DNA of 64,000 nucleotides from Cunninghamia lanceolata. Lineage: Eukaryota; Streptophyta; Pinopsida; Cupressales; Cupressaceae. The notes under the pieces are model-generated. The model had not been told where the DNA came from and did not search any database. It saw only the letters and a list, made by a program, of their open reading frames with translations. A program made the position numbers and the translations under genes. The stretch lies in contig BSBN01000844.1 of assembly GCA_027924645.1 (NCBI GenBank), positions 62,001-126,000 on the forward strand. Reading direction: 5' to 3'. Below, piece by piece: positions 12,183 to 22,937 of the stretch. Position 1 is the stretch's first letter. The number at the start of each line of letters is the position of its first letter.

Positions 12183-12682
12183 TGTTGTACCCAATCAAAA
12201 ATTTTGCTTCATTAAGGCATTTTGAACAAGTCTAGAAAATTTTTCGTCAAAAAGTCAAAAAAGCCAAATTTCTATTTTTAGAACGTTTCTAAAAATAGAC
12301 GTCAAATTAGGTTTTCTGGGTTACTTAAGATACGGATGGTGGCAAAACTTTCTAAAAATAGAATCTTCGACTCAGGTGTCGCGCATGATTCTCATTGGTT
12401 GATTTTGCTTCACAATCAGCGTGGTCCAGACGGAATCTTCAAAAGATCAAGTTTTCTCTACTGGGTCATTTCTGCTTTTTCAGAAGGCAAAGCATGATCT
12501 CTAAAGTCATCAACAGAGAAAGTTCATCTGCCAGAGCTCGTCGACGAGTTTTCAACGCTGATTCAACAACGTTGAACCAACGAACAGTCGTTGACTTGAT
12601 GATTCACGCAAAATGATGCAGGATGGATCTAATGTAGAATGAAAGGTTGGAAAAATAGAAATTTGACTAAGTGTTTAGAATC

Positions 12683-13347
12683 CAAGTGCCCCAGGTGACT
12701 TGGGGCACCCAACCTTTCCTATGTTAGATTTTTTTTCATATTTTTTGAGAAACATCGAAAATGCTTCCGTCAGTGCTTTCTAATTGGTCAAACATGGTCA
12801 AACTAAGTCAAACATTAGTAAAAGATGGGATTTCATCACAGATATGTTCAAGCTACTCAGATCATCCTCCATCCCACCTTAGCAGTCACTCAGACAGTCA
12901 AAAATGAAGATCAAACAGAAGTTATTGGCACAAAAAACGAGAAATGGCATAAAATTTGAAATTTTTAGAAATTTTTCTAAGGCATAGAAAAACAAGAACC
13001 CCAGAAGGCTTGGGACACCCAAACTCAATAGACTTAGTTTATTTTTAAGTTTTTTCTGAAAAACATAAATCTCCCTTTGTCAGCCCAGTCCAGTTCAGAG
13101 CAGGTCAGTTTGACATGTTTCACAAGGCAGACAAAGAGTATAGTTAGCTCAGTTTTCATTAGGCCTACCTATCTACCAAATCATCAGAATTAGTTTTGTC
13201 CCAATTGACAGAAATTGACAGCCAAACAGGGGTGATCAGTCACCGAAATGCGCATGCAAATCAAGAAATTGAAGAAGTTGCAAAAATTGGAAAAATGGCT
13301 AAGTCTGGTGAAACCAAGCGCCCTAGGTGACTTGGGGCGCCCAACTT
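12683..13347 (+). repeat. three ~320-bp U3 repeats with GC palindrome, 3' LTR copy
   Basis: Counterparts of the 5' LTR repeats. Palindromic cores lie at about 12683-12712, 12994-13022 and 13316-13345, each with ccaggtgacttgggg or a close variant. Confidence 0.7.
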
Positions 13348-14338
13348 GCCCATAGATAGAATTTTTCCTGTGTCTATAGTGTTTTTTGATAGTTTTTCTC
13401 CCAATCTTCTCCCGTTGGCAATTTTCAAGAGGTCAAACTTGGTCAAACGATGCCAGATCGTCAATCGAAGGCCGAAAATGGAATCTCAGTGATAGGTCTC
13501 CAAAATGTCAGGATCAATCAACTTTTTCAATGAATAGTGACATTTCACCACCTTTTTGAAGTTGAAGACATGCCATATTTAAGTCAAAACGAGTGTTGAA
13601 GTGTCAAAAATGAAGAAAAATTGGCTAGCACTTCTTTCAACTCGCGTGTTTGATGACATCATCTAAAGAAGATATTTTTCATCATCTCACACAAGAAACC
13701 ATAGGCAGATGCAAAATAGGGATTCTTCCTATTCGAAGACATCTACTTGGATTTGTGCTTTAAAAGTTGCTTTCTTCATGGATAAGAGCCAAGTTTTATT
13801 CTTTCACAAATAAAACTGCTTTTTCACCCTAAAGATCTATAAAGATAAGCATTTGGCTTCTTTATTTCATTATATTTTGTAGGTTGTATCCAGAGGAAAG
13901 ATTTTTATTTGTCTTTCAACGAAGATTCGAAGACCCAAATGAAGTGCTTTTTCAGCGTTCATCATAGTTTCAGGTTGAGGAAGCAGGGACGCTCGCTTTT
14001 TCAGGGTCCTTGTTTCAAGGGGATCATTTTTCAAAAATTCGACCAAAGCTTTTTCAGTTTTCGTCAAGATGGATCCATCCAATATTTCATCCTCTTGAAG
14101 ATTGGAGTTTTTCTTTTTTTTAGGAATTTGTTTTTTTCCTGCTTTTTCAGGAAAATCTCTGCTTTTTCAAAATCTGACGATTTGGGTTGCTTCGAAACAA
14201 AATTACCTCCAAAACCCATGTGCCAGCTTTTTTGCTCACACTTTGCTTTTTTCTAAAAATCAGCAAGTAATTTTCAGCTATTTGTCTAAGATTTTTCTGA
14301 CATAGTTGTGTTCACAGTCGATTTTCAAATCTTTCAGT

Positions 14339-17300
14339 ATGCAGTACTCTCCAACACAAATCAGGCCCAAAACGGTGTTGGTTCCCAATTACCTGAGAAT
14401 TTGTGAAATAGACTTGCATAAAGTACTTCCAGTAATTAATTTACATTCCTTGGAGGATGCAGGAAATAATGCCATCAGGAATCTAGGACACTCTGGTTTG
14501 CTTACAGCAGCATACTTTCTCATCACAATGCAAAGCATCGAGTTTGTAATTGCTTACATGATGCATTACAATTCAGTCACAAGGGAAATCCAGTCAAGAG
14601 ATGGACGTGTGCTCTGTAGCTTAAGGCCAAATGACATTGAGAAGTGTTTTAAAATACATATTTGGAGAGAAAACTTAATTATTTCACTTGAAGAATGCAA
14701 GAGGGTTTGGAACAATGATAAAGAAAAATACCAGAAAAAGATTGGTCAGAGGTGGTTAAAAGAGAAGTAGAATGTCATGCTAAAAAATGTTGGACATGGA
14801 GAGTTCAAGGAGGAACATGCAATAATGATCACTCTGTTAAGTCAGATCACGGGTCAAGCAAATGCTAACAAGTTCTAGCCTTGGATGTTTTACATCATGT
14901 CCTAGATTGTTGATGGAACCGAATTCTATGACTGGTTGACACTCATCAGTGATAGTCTCCACCAACAAATACTTGATTTCAAAGGGCTCATGAATTCCAC
15001 ATGATGTCATACCTTGTGTATTTGATGGCTTTTCAAGGTCAATTCAGAGGTTTGAATGTTGTTGGAATTCTAGGTATTCAGCATGTGTATCATCACTTCC
15101 TGCAACTAGAAATTTCCCAAGCTGAATGACATTACAAGCGTGTGAATGATGCATTCCTGATGCATGTAGTGTGAGACTTAGATAATGAGTTTCATATACA
15201 GTTTTTAGCAGATGCTAGAATAGCAATGGTAGAATGGGCTGATTGGTTTATCCAGATTCCCACTTTTTCCTACATCAGAGTATATGGCTTCTCAAGAGAG
15301 CCAGCCATGTTACTGAGATATCCTATAGATGAAATAGCATTTATGGAATTTTTGAGTCAAGCCTATGAAGTTCATACATTTTTGCATAGCAGATGCAAGG
15401 CAGCTTTCAATTTTCCACTTGCAATGAGTATTTACAGATGCAGATCTGGAGCAGATGCCAAGGCAATCGGTAATGAATCATCCAAATATGGTCTTAAGTT
15501 TTTCGATAGGAGGTCTTCATATGATCCTCGTGGTGTTTTTGAATCACATCTTGGTCAAAATTGTTCACACAAGTTTGCAGTTGAAGACTTTTGGGCTAAT
15601 TGTACTGATGAGTTTGAAGTGCGAGAACCCTGTTATAGTAGGTTCACTCTTCAGCAAATGTCTGATATCTTATTAGAAGATATAGAAGGTTTGATAGAGA
15701 GTGGTGAAGTTCTACTTCCCACATATTTCAGGGACCAAATTGAGCAACAACCATTGTTGCCTATTAATTGGTCAGTAAAAGAGAGCACTTCCATTGAGGA
15801 AAGATCGAGTCAAGTGGTTAAAAGTAGTTTGATATTCTTGAAGAATAAGTGGAAGGATGATATTCCGTTAGCAGAGCTGCCAGTTGTGCAACCATCAGAG
15901 CCTTCCACTTCCAAGCCAAAATGAAGGGTTAAAGTTATGAGTGTGCTTCCAGAGGGAACAAAAATGGTTAAGTTAAAGAGGAAAAAGGATGAGTCTCCAG
16001 CTCATGTCCAATAGGAACAACCACTAGTTGAATCAGAAGTTCCTGTTGAACCAACATTGCATGTTGAAGCATTACCTCCAGATCATGTCTCTCCACCTTC
16101 TTCACCAATCACTTCTCCTATCCACATAGATTCAGAGCCAGATTCACTGGTTCGCAACTCTGATGCATGCATCGATTCATTGGGAGTTGATGAGGTTAGA
16201 ACCAAGTTTCAAAGAGATGAAGGCTCAACCTAGCTTGAAAACATTCTAGGAAGGAACAGGAGAAAGCCCTCATATTAGCTAGATTTGACATAGCTCAAAA
16301 GCGTCTACCAAGACACACCAGACAAGAAGCTGAAGAAGCAGGTTCACATTGAAAAGAATGCGAATGGAGAGATAATCCTTGAAAGTGCAACACTACCAGA
16401 GGATGGGAGTGTTGATGATGTTGAGGTTGATGACTTCATGGTTGTTAAAGCTAACCTTGGTAGAAGTACCTACCATACAGATGTAAATCTCTTCAAAGTT
16501 GCAGCGGATAATTTGAAGGAAAGGGTGTTGAAAGATGGAAAAGAGAAAGCAGCTCTCAAGGCTGAAGTTAGGTAGTTGCGGCAATATATTTCAAACCTTC
16601 TCCATGGCACATCACAAGCTAATTTATTGCTTCCACCGAATCTTGAATTACTAGCCAATCAGCGGCATTTCAGTCAGTTGGTCCTCTATGGGAGGCACAT
16701 GAATAGTTGGGTGGAAGAATTTGGGACTAAAGGGAGAGTTGTGCTTTTAGAGTTTTATCAATTGAAGTACAATGCTCATGATTTATGCCAAGGCATACAG
16801 GGATTGCAGCAGACCATGGAAGAAAACAAACTAGTGTTTGAGATCATTATCTCTAACTTGAAGATAGCACATGATTATGTGGATTTAGCTAAAGATAAGA
16901 AGAAAGCTTCTACTTGGAAGACGCAATACCTTTTCACAGTAAAAACTTATGACAGTATGATTTCAGAGTTGACAAAATGGAAAGAAAAGGTAGTAAACAT
17001 CCTCAAGTTCTTCAGATCTTTTGTTTCTCAGATCATGTGTTCATATGAAAGAGAAGATTGTACCCTATATAATCCCAGGGAAGTGCAAGTAGAGTTCCAG
17101 ACTCTCGTCCACAGCAATTTTAATGTTGATATCAATGCTAGCAAGATGGGTCGTTTTGCCACAATGACAGTGAAGTTTGACAAGGCTATGGGTGAAGTTC
17201 ATGAGTTTCTTCAGATGGTTGCCAACGGTGAAGAAATGTTAGAGAATTAGAATATCATTCTAGAGAGTATCAGTGTTCCTAGCAGAGATGCAGTCACTCA

Positions 17301-17340
17301 CCTTTTAGAAGATATTGTTTCCCAGAATATCAACGAATGA
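14339..17340 (+). pseudogene. U3-encoded ~1,001-codon ORF, copy in 3' LTR
   Basis: This is the better preserved copy. Open stretches are 14339-14770, 15226-15924 and 16576-17250. The ATG at 14339 (MQYSPTQ) is shared with 3918 in the other LTR, and the terminal TGA is at 17338-17340. A one-base deletion near 14990 (ttgatttcaaa against ttgattttcaaa) shifts the frame. Stops at 14768, 16012, 16231, 16576-adjacent and 17248 are Gln or Trp codons in the 5' LTR copy. A TGA at 15172 is shared with 4751 and may have been present at insertion or arisen twice at a CGA codon. Features: N-terminal globular region with IREIQSRDGR-like text (seen as VTREIQSRDGRVLC), Ser/Pro/Lys-rich middle (about 15890-16000), C-terminal helical region with LQQTMEENK and KWKEKVVNILKFF. 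No family recognised; a nuclear or RNA-binding role suggested by basic clusters is speculation. Confidence 0.78.
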
Positions 17341-17624
17341 CATCACCAAAAAGCAAGAATGATGATGAGGATGCATTTCAAAAGAAAGTAGCTTTAAAAA
17401 TAGATGCTTTTTGTTTTAAAGCATTTTCTTTCATCCTAAGCTCATCCATTCTATATTTAGAAAGAAATCACTTTGTAATAGTTGGAGTTTTATTTGCTTT
17501 AAAGCAAATCGCTTTAAAGCATTTGTTTATTGTATCTTTGTCTTAGAATAGTAACAAAGCTTGCGAGTTGGAAAGTTAGGGTTAATTAAGGAGATTTTAG
17601 GGTTCCCTACTCCTTTGATTTTAG

Positions 17625-17632
17625 TATAAATA
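17625..17632 (+). promoter_or_regulatory. TATA box of the 3' LTR
   Basis: The motif tataaata matches 7204 in the 5' LTR, in the same context (agggcatccttgcc). Confidence 0.65.
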
Positions 17633-18398
17633 AGGGCATCCTTGCCCATTATATGTAATGGTAATTGTGATAGCAAATTTGTTGTGCCTATTCTAGCCTG
17701 CAAGTCTTGTTATTCCATGTGTTTGTTCACTCTACGTTCATTGTAAGGAAGTGGTGTTGAAGATAACATATTTTGTTGTGCCTATTCTAGCCTGCATACT
17801 TGTTATTGAAAGTGCTTCTTCTCTCTGTGTAATGTATTCTCCGGTGTTTGATCACTTGTTGTATGCCTACCTTTTGCTACAGTGTTAATGTCCTAGAGTT
17901 GTGCCAACTTTATGATATTGAATAGAAGTCTCATGCCTATTTTTCTCTGATATTCTATCTCGATTCATCAAGTTTTAGTTGTCAGATGTGTGGCTTTGGT
18001 AGCTTTCATTTCAGATTTCATCATTAAAGTACTATAAGTCTTGTGATGTGAATCTGGGAGAAAATTGCTTAAGTTTTTGTTAAAACAATCATTCCTTGTT
18101 CACTTTTAATTTCCTTTGCTCTGAATTTACTCAGGAGATTAAAAGCATCGTTAGTCTATGCTTAGTTGTAGTAGAAGTTTTAAAAAAGGAAAAAACCTCT
18201 TATGCAGCGTTTGGAGTTTTATAACCTTGTGCTCGCAGATGAGAATCAAAAAGAAGATAGGCAAAATTTGGTTTAATTTATCTTTTCAGTGAACATTAGT
18301 AAAAAGGGAACTCCCCCTTGTAATAGGAGAGCAGTTTATCTGTGCATAGTTGTCCGTTTCCAACTCACATTCCAAAGGTACGAATTGAAATGCCAATA

Positions 18399-18403
18399 GA
18401 CAT
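18399..18403 (+). repeat. target-site duplication of the giant element
   Basis: The bases gacat directly follow the 3' LTR and equal 1775-1779 before the 5' LTR. Joining the flanks here restores the PPR codon context GTAGACATGTATG seen in the other repeat units. Confidence 0.88.
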
Positions 18404-18745
18404 GTATGAAAAATGTGGAAGTATAGATAAAGCATGTGAATTGTTTGGTGGAATGTCTCAAAGAGATGTCATCTATTGGAATGCAATGATTACAAGATAT
18501 GCACAAAACGGATTTTGCATGGATGCCCTCAAAATATTTGAATTAATGAATACTCCGGAACATATCCTAACATTGTAAACTTTACTTGTGTTCTATGTGC
18601 ATGCAGCCATGCAGGTTCAGTGGATGAGTGATGTACATACTTCAATCAAATTAGTAACCCTTATTGCATTACACCTAAAATTCATCATTATGCATGCATG
18701 GTTGAAATTCTTGACCTTCTTGACCATTAACCAATATAAAGTTTT
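18404..18745 (+). pseudogene. PPR protein, 3' continuation after the insertion
   Basis: The text reads MYEKCGSIDKACELFGGMSQRDVIYWNAMITRYAQNG, the direct continuation of the array cut at 1779. An in-frame stop follows at about 18576. In shifted frames typical C-terminal PPR/E-motif phrases appear (ACSHAG at about 18600, IHHYACMVEILD at about 18690-18720), so the protein once continued towards an E-type tail. I see no DYW deaminase domain. This unit is more diverged from the consensus than the six upstream units, as expected for the last repeat. Confidence 0.85.
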
Positions 18746-20609
18746 CTTAGACTGTAATTTGAAGGCTAGAACACTTCAGAAATAAAGCAACTCCTACCAT
18801 CAATGATTCCATTATTGAAATCTTAGAATTCCCTTTTATTTCAAACAATCTGAAAACTCCCCAACCATTTTAATTGTTCATTTTCAGCAGCTATATCTTT
18901 CATTTGCATTTCCATAGCTCACTCTCTTTTCAATGCTCCAACTAGTGCAAATTCCAAATCCTTTTTCTGCAGATAAGGCAAATATATTTGATTACTCAAA
19001 ATTAGAAAGAACAAAGCAAGCCATGAAATACTCTAGGAGCCTTCTAATACCAAGCAATGGGCTCATCACACCCCTCGAGTCATATGCATATGCTCTTGGA
19101 GATCTGAACAAGTTCATATTTCCATAATCTTCTTCTTGAAGGTGTTTTGCCTCCTCACTATGCTTCCCACATAATCGATCTAAACTTCTTCCTATAAAGA
19201 CATGAAAAATTATATTAGATCAAGATATCCTCTCTAACACACCTTGAATGACCTTGAGAAGCAACTTCAATGCCAATAAGAGGATGAATTCGAATAACAA
19301 CCTGGACGAAAATAGATCATACTTAATTAATTTTGAAGCAAACAGCTTATCATCAATAACATAAAGAAAAGGAAAACAACATATTTTTGGGGCCATTTCT
19401 TCTCTCTATTCCATATCAACCAACATAGCAACTGCAATGACTTCCTAAGTCCCTACTACACATAAAGTTGAACAATAGGTGGCATCTGTCACTACTAACT
19501 GTGGTAGGCCAAAATCAAAGTATCAAATGTAGTTAAAATGAACTAAAAGCACTTCCATCAAGTTTCAACAACCATGCATATTATGAACTTTATGATCAAC
19601 ATACCTAAACATTATGGTCATCCTAGAAAGAGGGATCCTCTTGAAGCTCAAAATGATGTTACATAAAGTTGATTTTTGACTCCAATTGTAAACTTTTGAA
19701 CGAAGCAACATGTTGACTCTCTACACAAGGAAGTGCGGGTAGACTTCCAGTGCTTGCAATAATAGACTGGTTGTATTTGAGAGACCTTGCTACACCGTTT
19801 GGAGTTATAGATGCATTTTCTAAACTACCAACCATAGAAAACACTGTAGGCTCACATTTAATGAAGAATCCCTTGGGAAAGATATTTTATTAATACTATG
19901 GAATGTTTGGCAAAATCCATTTCTGTGGCACTCAAAGAATGATCCTCAGCGCCTGCCATCCAAACCTTTTCTTTGTATGTGAATGTACCCTATTGAGCTA
20001 TTAAGCAGGTCATTGTTGGGTGTGCAGCATTTCAATCCCCTAAAAGTATTTTCCCCAGACTGACTAAAACCATGTGCACTCCCTGGGCCATTAAGCTTCA
20101 TCTAAGCAAAATGTGTGATGGAATCTAATTTTGGTCTAGGAGTAATCAAATCATGCTCTGTATTTGTGCCACCTGGTAAATTAAGGCTACCCTCTAGAAT
20201 GGGACATAATGGAGGCTGCATAGTGGAAGAGCAATAATCTCTGGTGTTGATTTCTTGTGATTGACTAGCATCACCATTGTTAGTAATCATGTCAGAAAAC
20301 ATTTTCCTAGGGGAGTTCTTTATAGGTATATAGAGTGGAGATGCCGCTCCTTTCTTCATTTCTAACTCATTCACTAATCAGCTTATATTTCCAAATATCT
20401 AAACATAATCGTTTCCAGATGTGTTTCAAAAAGTGAACCTATTGAAATAACCTCAAAAATCAAAGTATCTAACCAAGTAAATTTTGCTTGCAAACCACCA
20501 TTAATCAATCTTGTTTGCCAATAACTAAACAATCAAGTCAAATTCCCTCTCATCTAATTTCCACAAACCTTAGTAAGATTAAATCAAATAACATACCAAT
20601 GACTACACT
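18746..20609 (+). other. intergenic, nothing recognised
   Basis: AT-rich unique-looking sequence with only short ORFs (for example 64 codons at 18933). No transposon, RNA gene or protein family is recognisable. Confidence 0.5.
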
Positions 20610-20870
20610 TCAAAACCAAGCCCTTTTAGCCAATGCCCATATGGTATTTGCAACTATTAGGGTTTCAAATAACTCTATCCTTTTTCCTATGATGGGTGTC
20701 CATACCTTGTTCCAAAGCTCCCATTTTGCAACAGGCAGGGAGGATGTTGGCAAAGGTTGTGGAGTTTGTCTTTACACCTACCATTGCATTTGCTTGAAAA
20801 CTTCTGAATCTTTTTCAACAAACCCATTTCATGCATATCTTGCAATCGTAGCATTCCAATGAGAACCCTT
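20610..20870 (-). pseudogene. inverted PPR repeat fragment
   Basis: Read on the minus strand, 20690-20866 gives PPR text equivalent to WNA-IARYA-NGFVEKDSEVFKQMQ followed by the LEQGMDTHH-type turn. The sequence to about 20610 is compatible with the next motif. It is one P-L-S unit of the same type as the array at 1-1779 but in opposite orientation and more diverged, with stops and frame changes. It is a separate duplicated fragment rather than part of the interrupted gene. Confidence 0.75.
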
Positions 20871-20989
20871 GGCCATGAAGGATGAAGGTAGGAAATTTCT
20901 CCCAAATGTTTTAAGTATGGCTTTTAATTGTAATGACATTTCTAAATGGTGGGAAAGAGGGAAATTACAATTCAAATATTTTTTGATTT

Positions 20990-21152
20990 GTGTGACTAAT
21001 TATTTAGTTGTGTTTTTTACTTGATTATCAAATTAGTTATTAATTAGTCATTTATTTAGTCATTTATAGCTATGTTGCAAAAAATGATTAGAATTTAGTC
21101 ATTTTTAGTTGTCATGACTAAAAGTTTTAGTCATGCCAAAATTCCACTAGTG
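20990..21152 (-). mobile_element. possible CACTA-type DNA transposon end
   Basis: On the minus strand the segment begins CACTAGTGGAATTTTGGC at 21152. Inside it are several copies of a tttagtcat motif (about 21036, 21054, 21092, 21126) plus the palindrome gactaaaagttttagtc. A CACTA terminus with short subterminal repeats is the CACTA/En-Spm pattern. The other end is not found and the boundary abuts the integrase fragment, so this is tentative. Confidence 0.4.
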
Positions 21153-21155
21153 TCA

Positions 21156-21860
21156 GGTAATACAAGCCTTCACAGATCTATACCAATTTAAACATAGGAA
21201 ATCTTCACCTTACCACCCCCAAGAAAATGGGTAGGTAGAGGTGACAAATAGAGATTTGGAAAATATCTTGACAAGGACAGTGGCCATGAATAGGAAATAT
21301 TGGGCCAATAGGTTACCTGAAGCAGTTTGGGCTTATAACACCACATGGAAGTCAACAACCAAGTTCTTACCCTTTGAACTTGTCTATGGGAAAAAACCCA
21401 TACTATCCATAGATTTCAAGTTGTAAACACTAAATATAACATTAGACATTGGACTACCAATATCTATAGCACAACAAGATAGGATTCTTCAACTCAATAA
21501 ATTGGATGAAATCAGAATAGAGGCTATACAACAAACATAACTCATTCAACATTAGAGGAAACAATGGCATGATCAACACATCAAAAAGAGGACATTTCAA
21601 CAAGGGGATTTGGTTCTCTTGTATGATTCCAAGTTCAAGTAATTCAAGGGAAATTTACAAACTCATTGGATGGGACCCTGACAAATTAGGGAAGCTTATG
21701 AAAATGGAATAGTTTTTCTAGCACCCATTGATGGAGGAGAAAACACATTCTTAGTAAATGGTCACAGAATTCTTCTCTATCAAAGACCAGCTACAAAAGA
21801 GGAGTTTATCGAGGACTTGTGCTTGGTGAAAGAGGTCACAACCTCTACCACAAATTGAAG
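21156..21860 (+). pseudogene. Ty3/gypsy integrase, C-terminal half
   Basis: Integrase inserts element cDNA into the genome. SPYHPQENGQVEVTNRDLE at 21210-21267 is the core segment holding the third catalytic acidic residue (the Glu of QVEV). WAYNTTWKSTTKFLPFELVYGKKP follows. Further on, LVLLYDSKFK and LQTHWMGP are the C-terminal GPY/F-type module (about 21610-21680), and FLVNGHRILLYQRP ends the domain at about 21750-21790. Stops at 21424, 21538 and 21642, and others, show decay. The first two catalytic Asp residues lie upstream of the truncation and are missing. Confidence 0.88.
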
Positions 21861-22937
21861 AGATTCAAAGGACAATAATATAAATAAATAAAAAATAAAA
21901 GAAGGGTTGAAAACCAGTAAATGGTGACCCTTCTCAAAAAAAGGAGAAAGATTGAAAACTAGTCAAATGACAATCTTTCTCACCTAGGGAACTGAAATGG
22001 CAGTTCTCTTTTTCATGGAGGAATTCAATAGAAGAGTCTCTAGAGCTAGCCAGGTGCTTCTCCAAAGCTAACTAGGTGCATCTCTGAAGCAAACTAGGAG
22101 CACCTCCAATGCTTTAGTAGACCAAATCAATTCAAACTTTTGGGGCCCATCTTTCCAAGCATCAAAGTGGAAACACTAAAAAGGGATGAGGCCACCATGA
22201 CTCACCCTCCAATTTCAACAAGGGAAGCCATGCAAAGCATCCATTTTACCCAGCCACCAACTAAGAATCATTCACATAACATTTGATGATGTCATCTGCT
22301 CGTGCATCATAGTCACATCCATCCTCAAGAAAGCCTACCAAATCACGCTCTATTGACATCATGGCGAGTGACGGGAAGGTTACATGAATACAAAATTACA
22401 TCAAACATAATGAGGATAGTGGCACAACAACCCAAACATATCATCTAATCATTATGAATGGTAATCTAGGTACTTCACTTGCATTAGTTAATTATTACAA
22501 GTCTTTTCATTTCTATTTTTGTGCAAATTACTTGGACACATAAACCCTACCATTATTCCTATCTCAATTCATGCATGTCACCATAATTGCCTACCTGACA
22601 CATCCACTCTAGAGTATCGCATCCTCCCTTATAGTCATAATTGACCCTCCAAATCAAATTATTCAAGTAAAAACCCCTCCTAAACTGAGCAATCATTGCC
22701 AAGTCATAACTAGGCAAAAGAGATTACAAACTCTAGAGATATCACATAGCAAGAAAGGTATAATATTTTTGCAGAAACAAGGGAGCTCTAGAGTTGGGGT
22801 TAGTCTGTAACAATAGAAGAAGAGTTAAAAATAGGGAAATCATTCTAGCAAAAGCTACTCAGAGGAAGTACTCAAAGGCAAGGGTTTGGAATCAATGCAA
22901 GAAATAGTGAGGGGAAAAAAATATTATCAAGGGTAGC
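21861..22937 (+). other. spacer between integrase and the 3' ORF
   Basis: No coding frame. It includes a duplicated phrase around 21905-21990 (gaagggttgaaaaccagtaa and agattgaaaactagtcaaat) and three 22-bp tandem units at 22045-22110. Confidence 0.5.
22045..22110 (+). repeat. three tandem 22-bp units
   Basis: The units are gctagccaggtgcttctccaaa-like: starts at 22045, 22067 and 22089, each with gc(t/a)a(g/a)c(c/t)agg(t/a)gc followed by a tctccaaa-type end. The exact 22-bp period holds over the three copies. Confidence 0.75.

Larger units (their letters stand above)
1780..18398 (+). mobile_element. giant-LTR non-autonomous Ty3/gypsy-type element (gag-protease only)
   Basis: Two direct repeats of about 6.2 kb (1780-7974 and 12183-18398) flank a 4.2-kb internal region, and a 5-bp duplication (gacat at 1775-1779 and 18399-18403) brackets the whole. 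The internal region carries decayed gag, a retroviral-type aspartic protease and an acidic extension. No reverse transcriptase, RNase H or integrase motif is present in it. The gag zinc-finger style (CxFH...H....C), the protease context (SYGMLL) and the end of the internal region (tccgccatggtccccag) resemble the Tat branch of plant Ty3 elements, which is inference from memory of that group. The element sits inside the PPR pseudogene in the same orientation. LTR copies differ by very roughly 6-7% in stretches I compared by eye, so the insertion is old. Confidence 0.93.
12183..18398 (+). repeat. 3' LTR of the giant element
   Basis: This copy starts tgttgtacccaatcaaaaat and ends gaattgaaatgccaata, matching 1780-7974 throughout. 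It contains the same U3 repeats, the same ~1,001-codon frame and the same TATA box. It is followed at once by gacat and PPR-coding sequence. Confidence 0.93.

Noticed and set aside
14306..14338. TTG at 14306 as the start of the U3 ORF
   Set aside because: The first ATG conserved in both LTRs is at 14339 and 3918; the upstream part is not in the same frame context in both copies.
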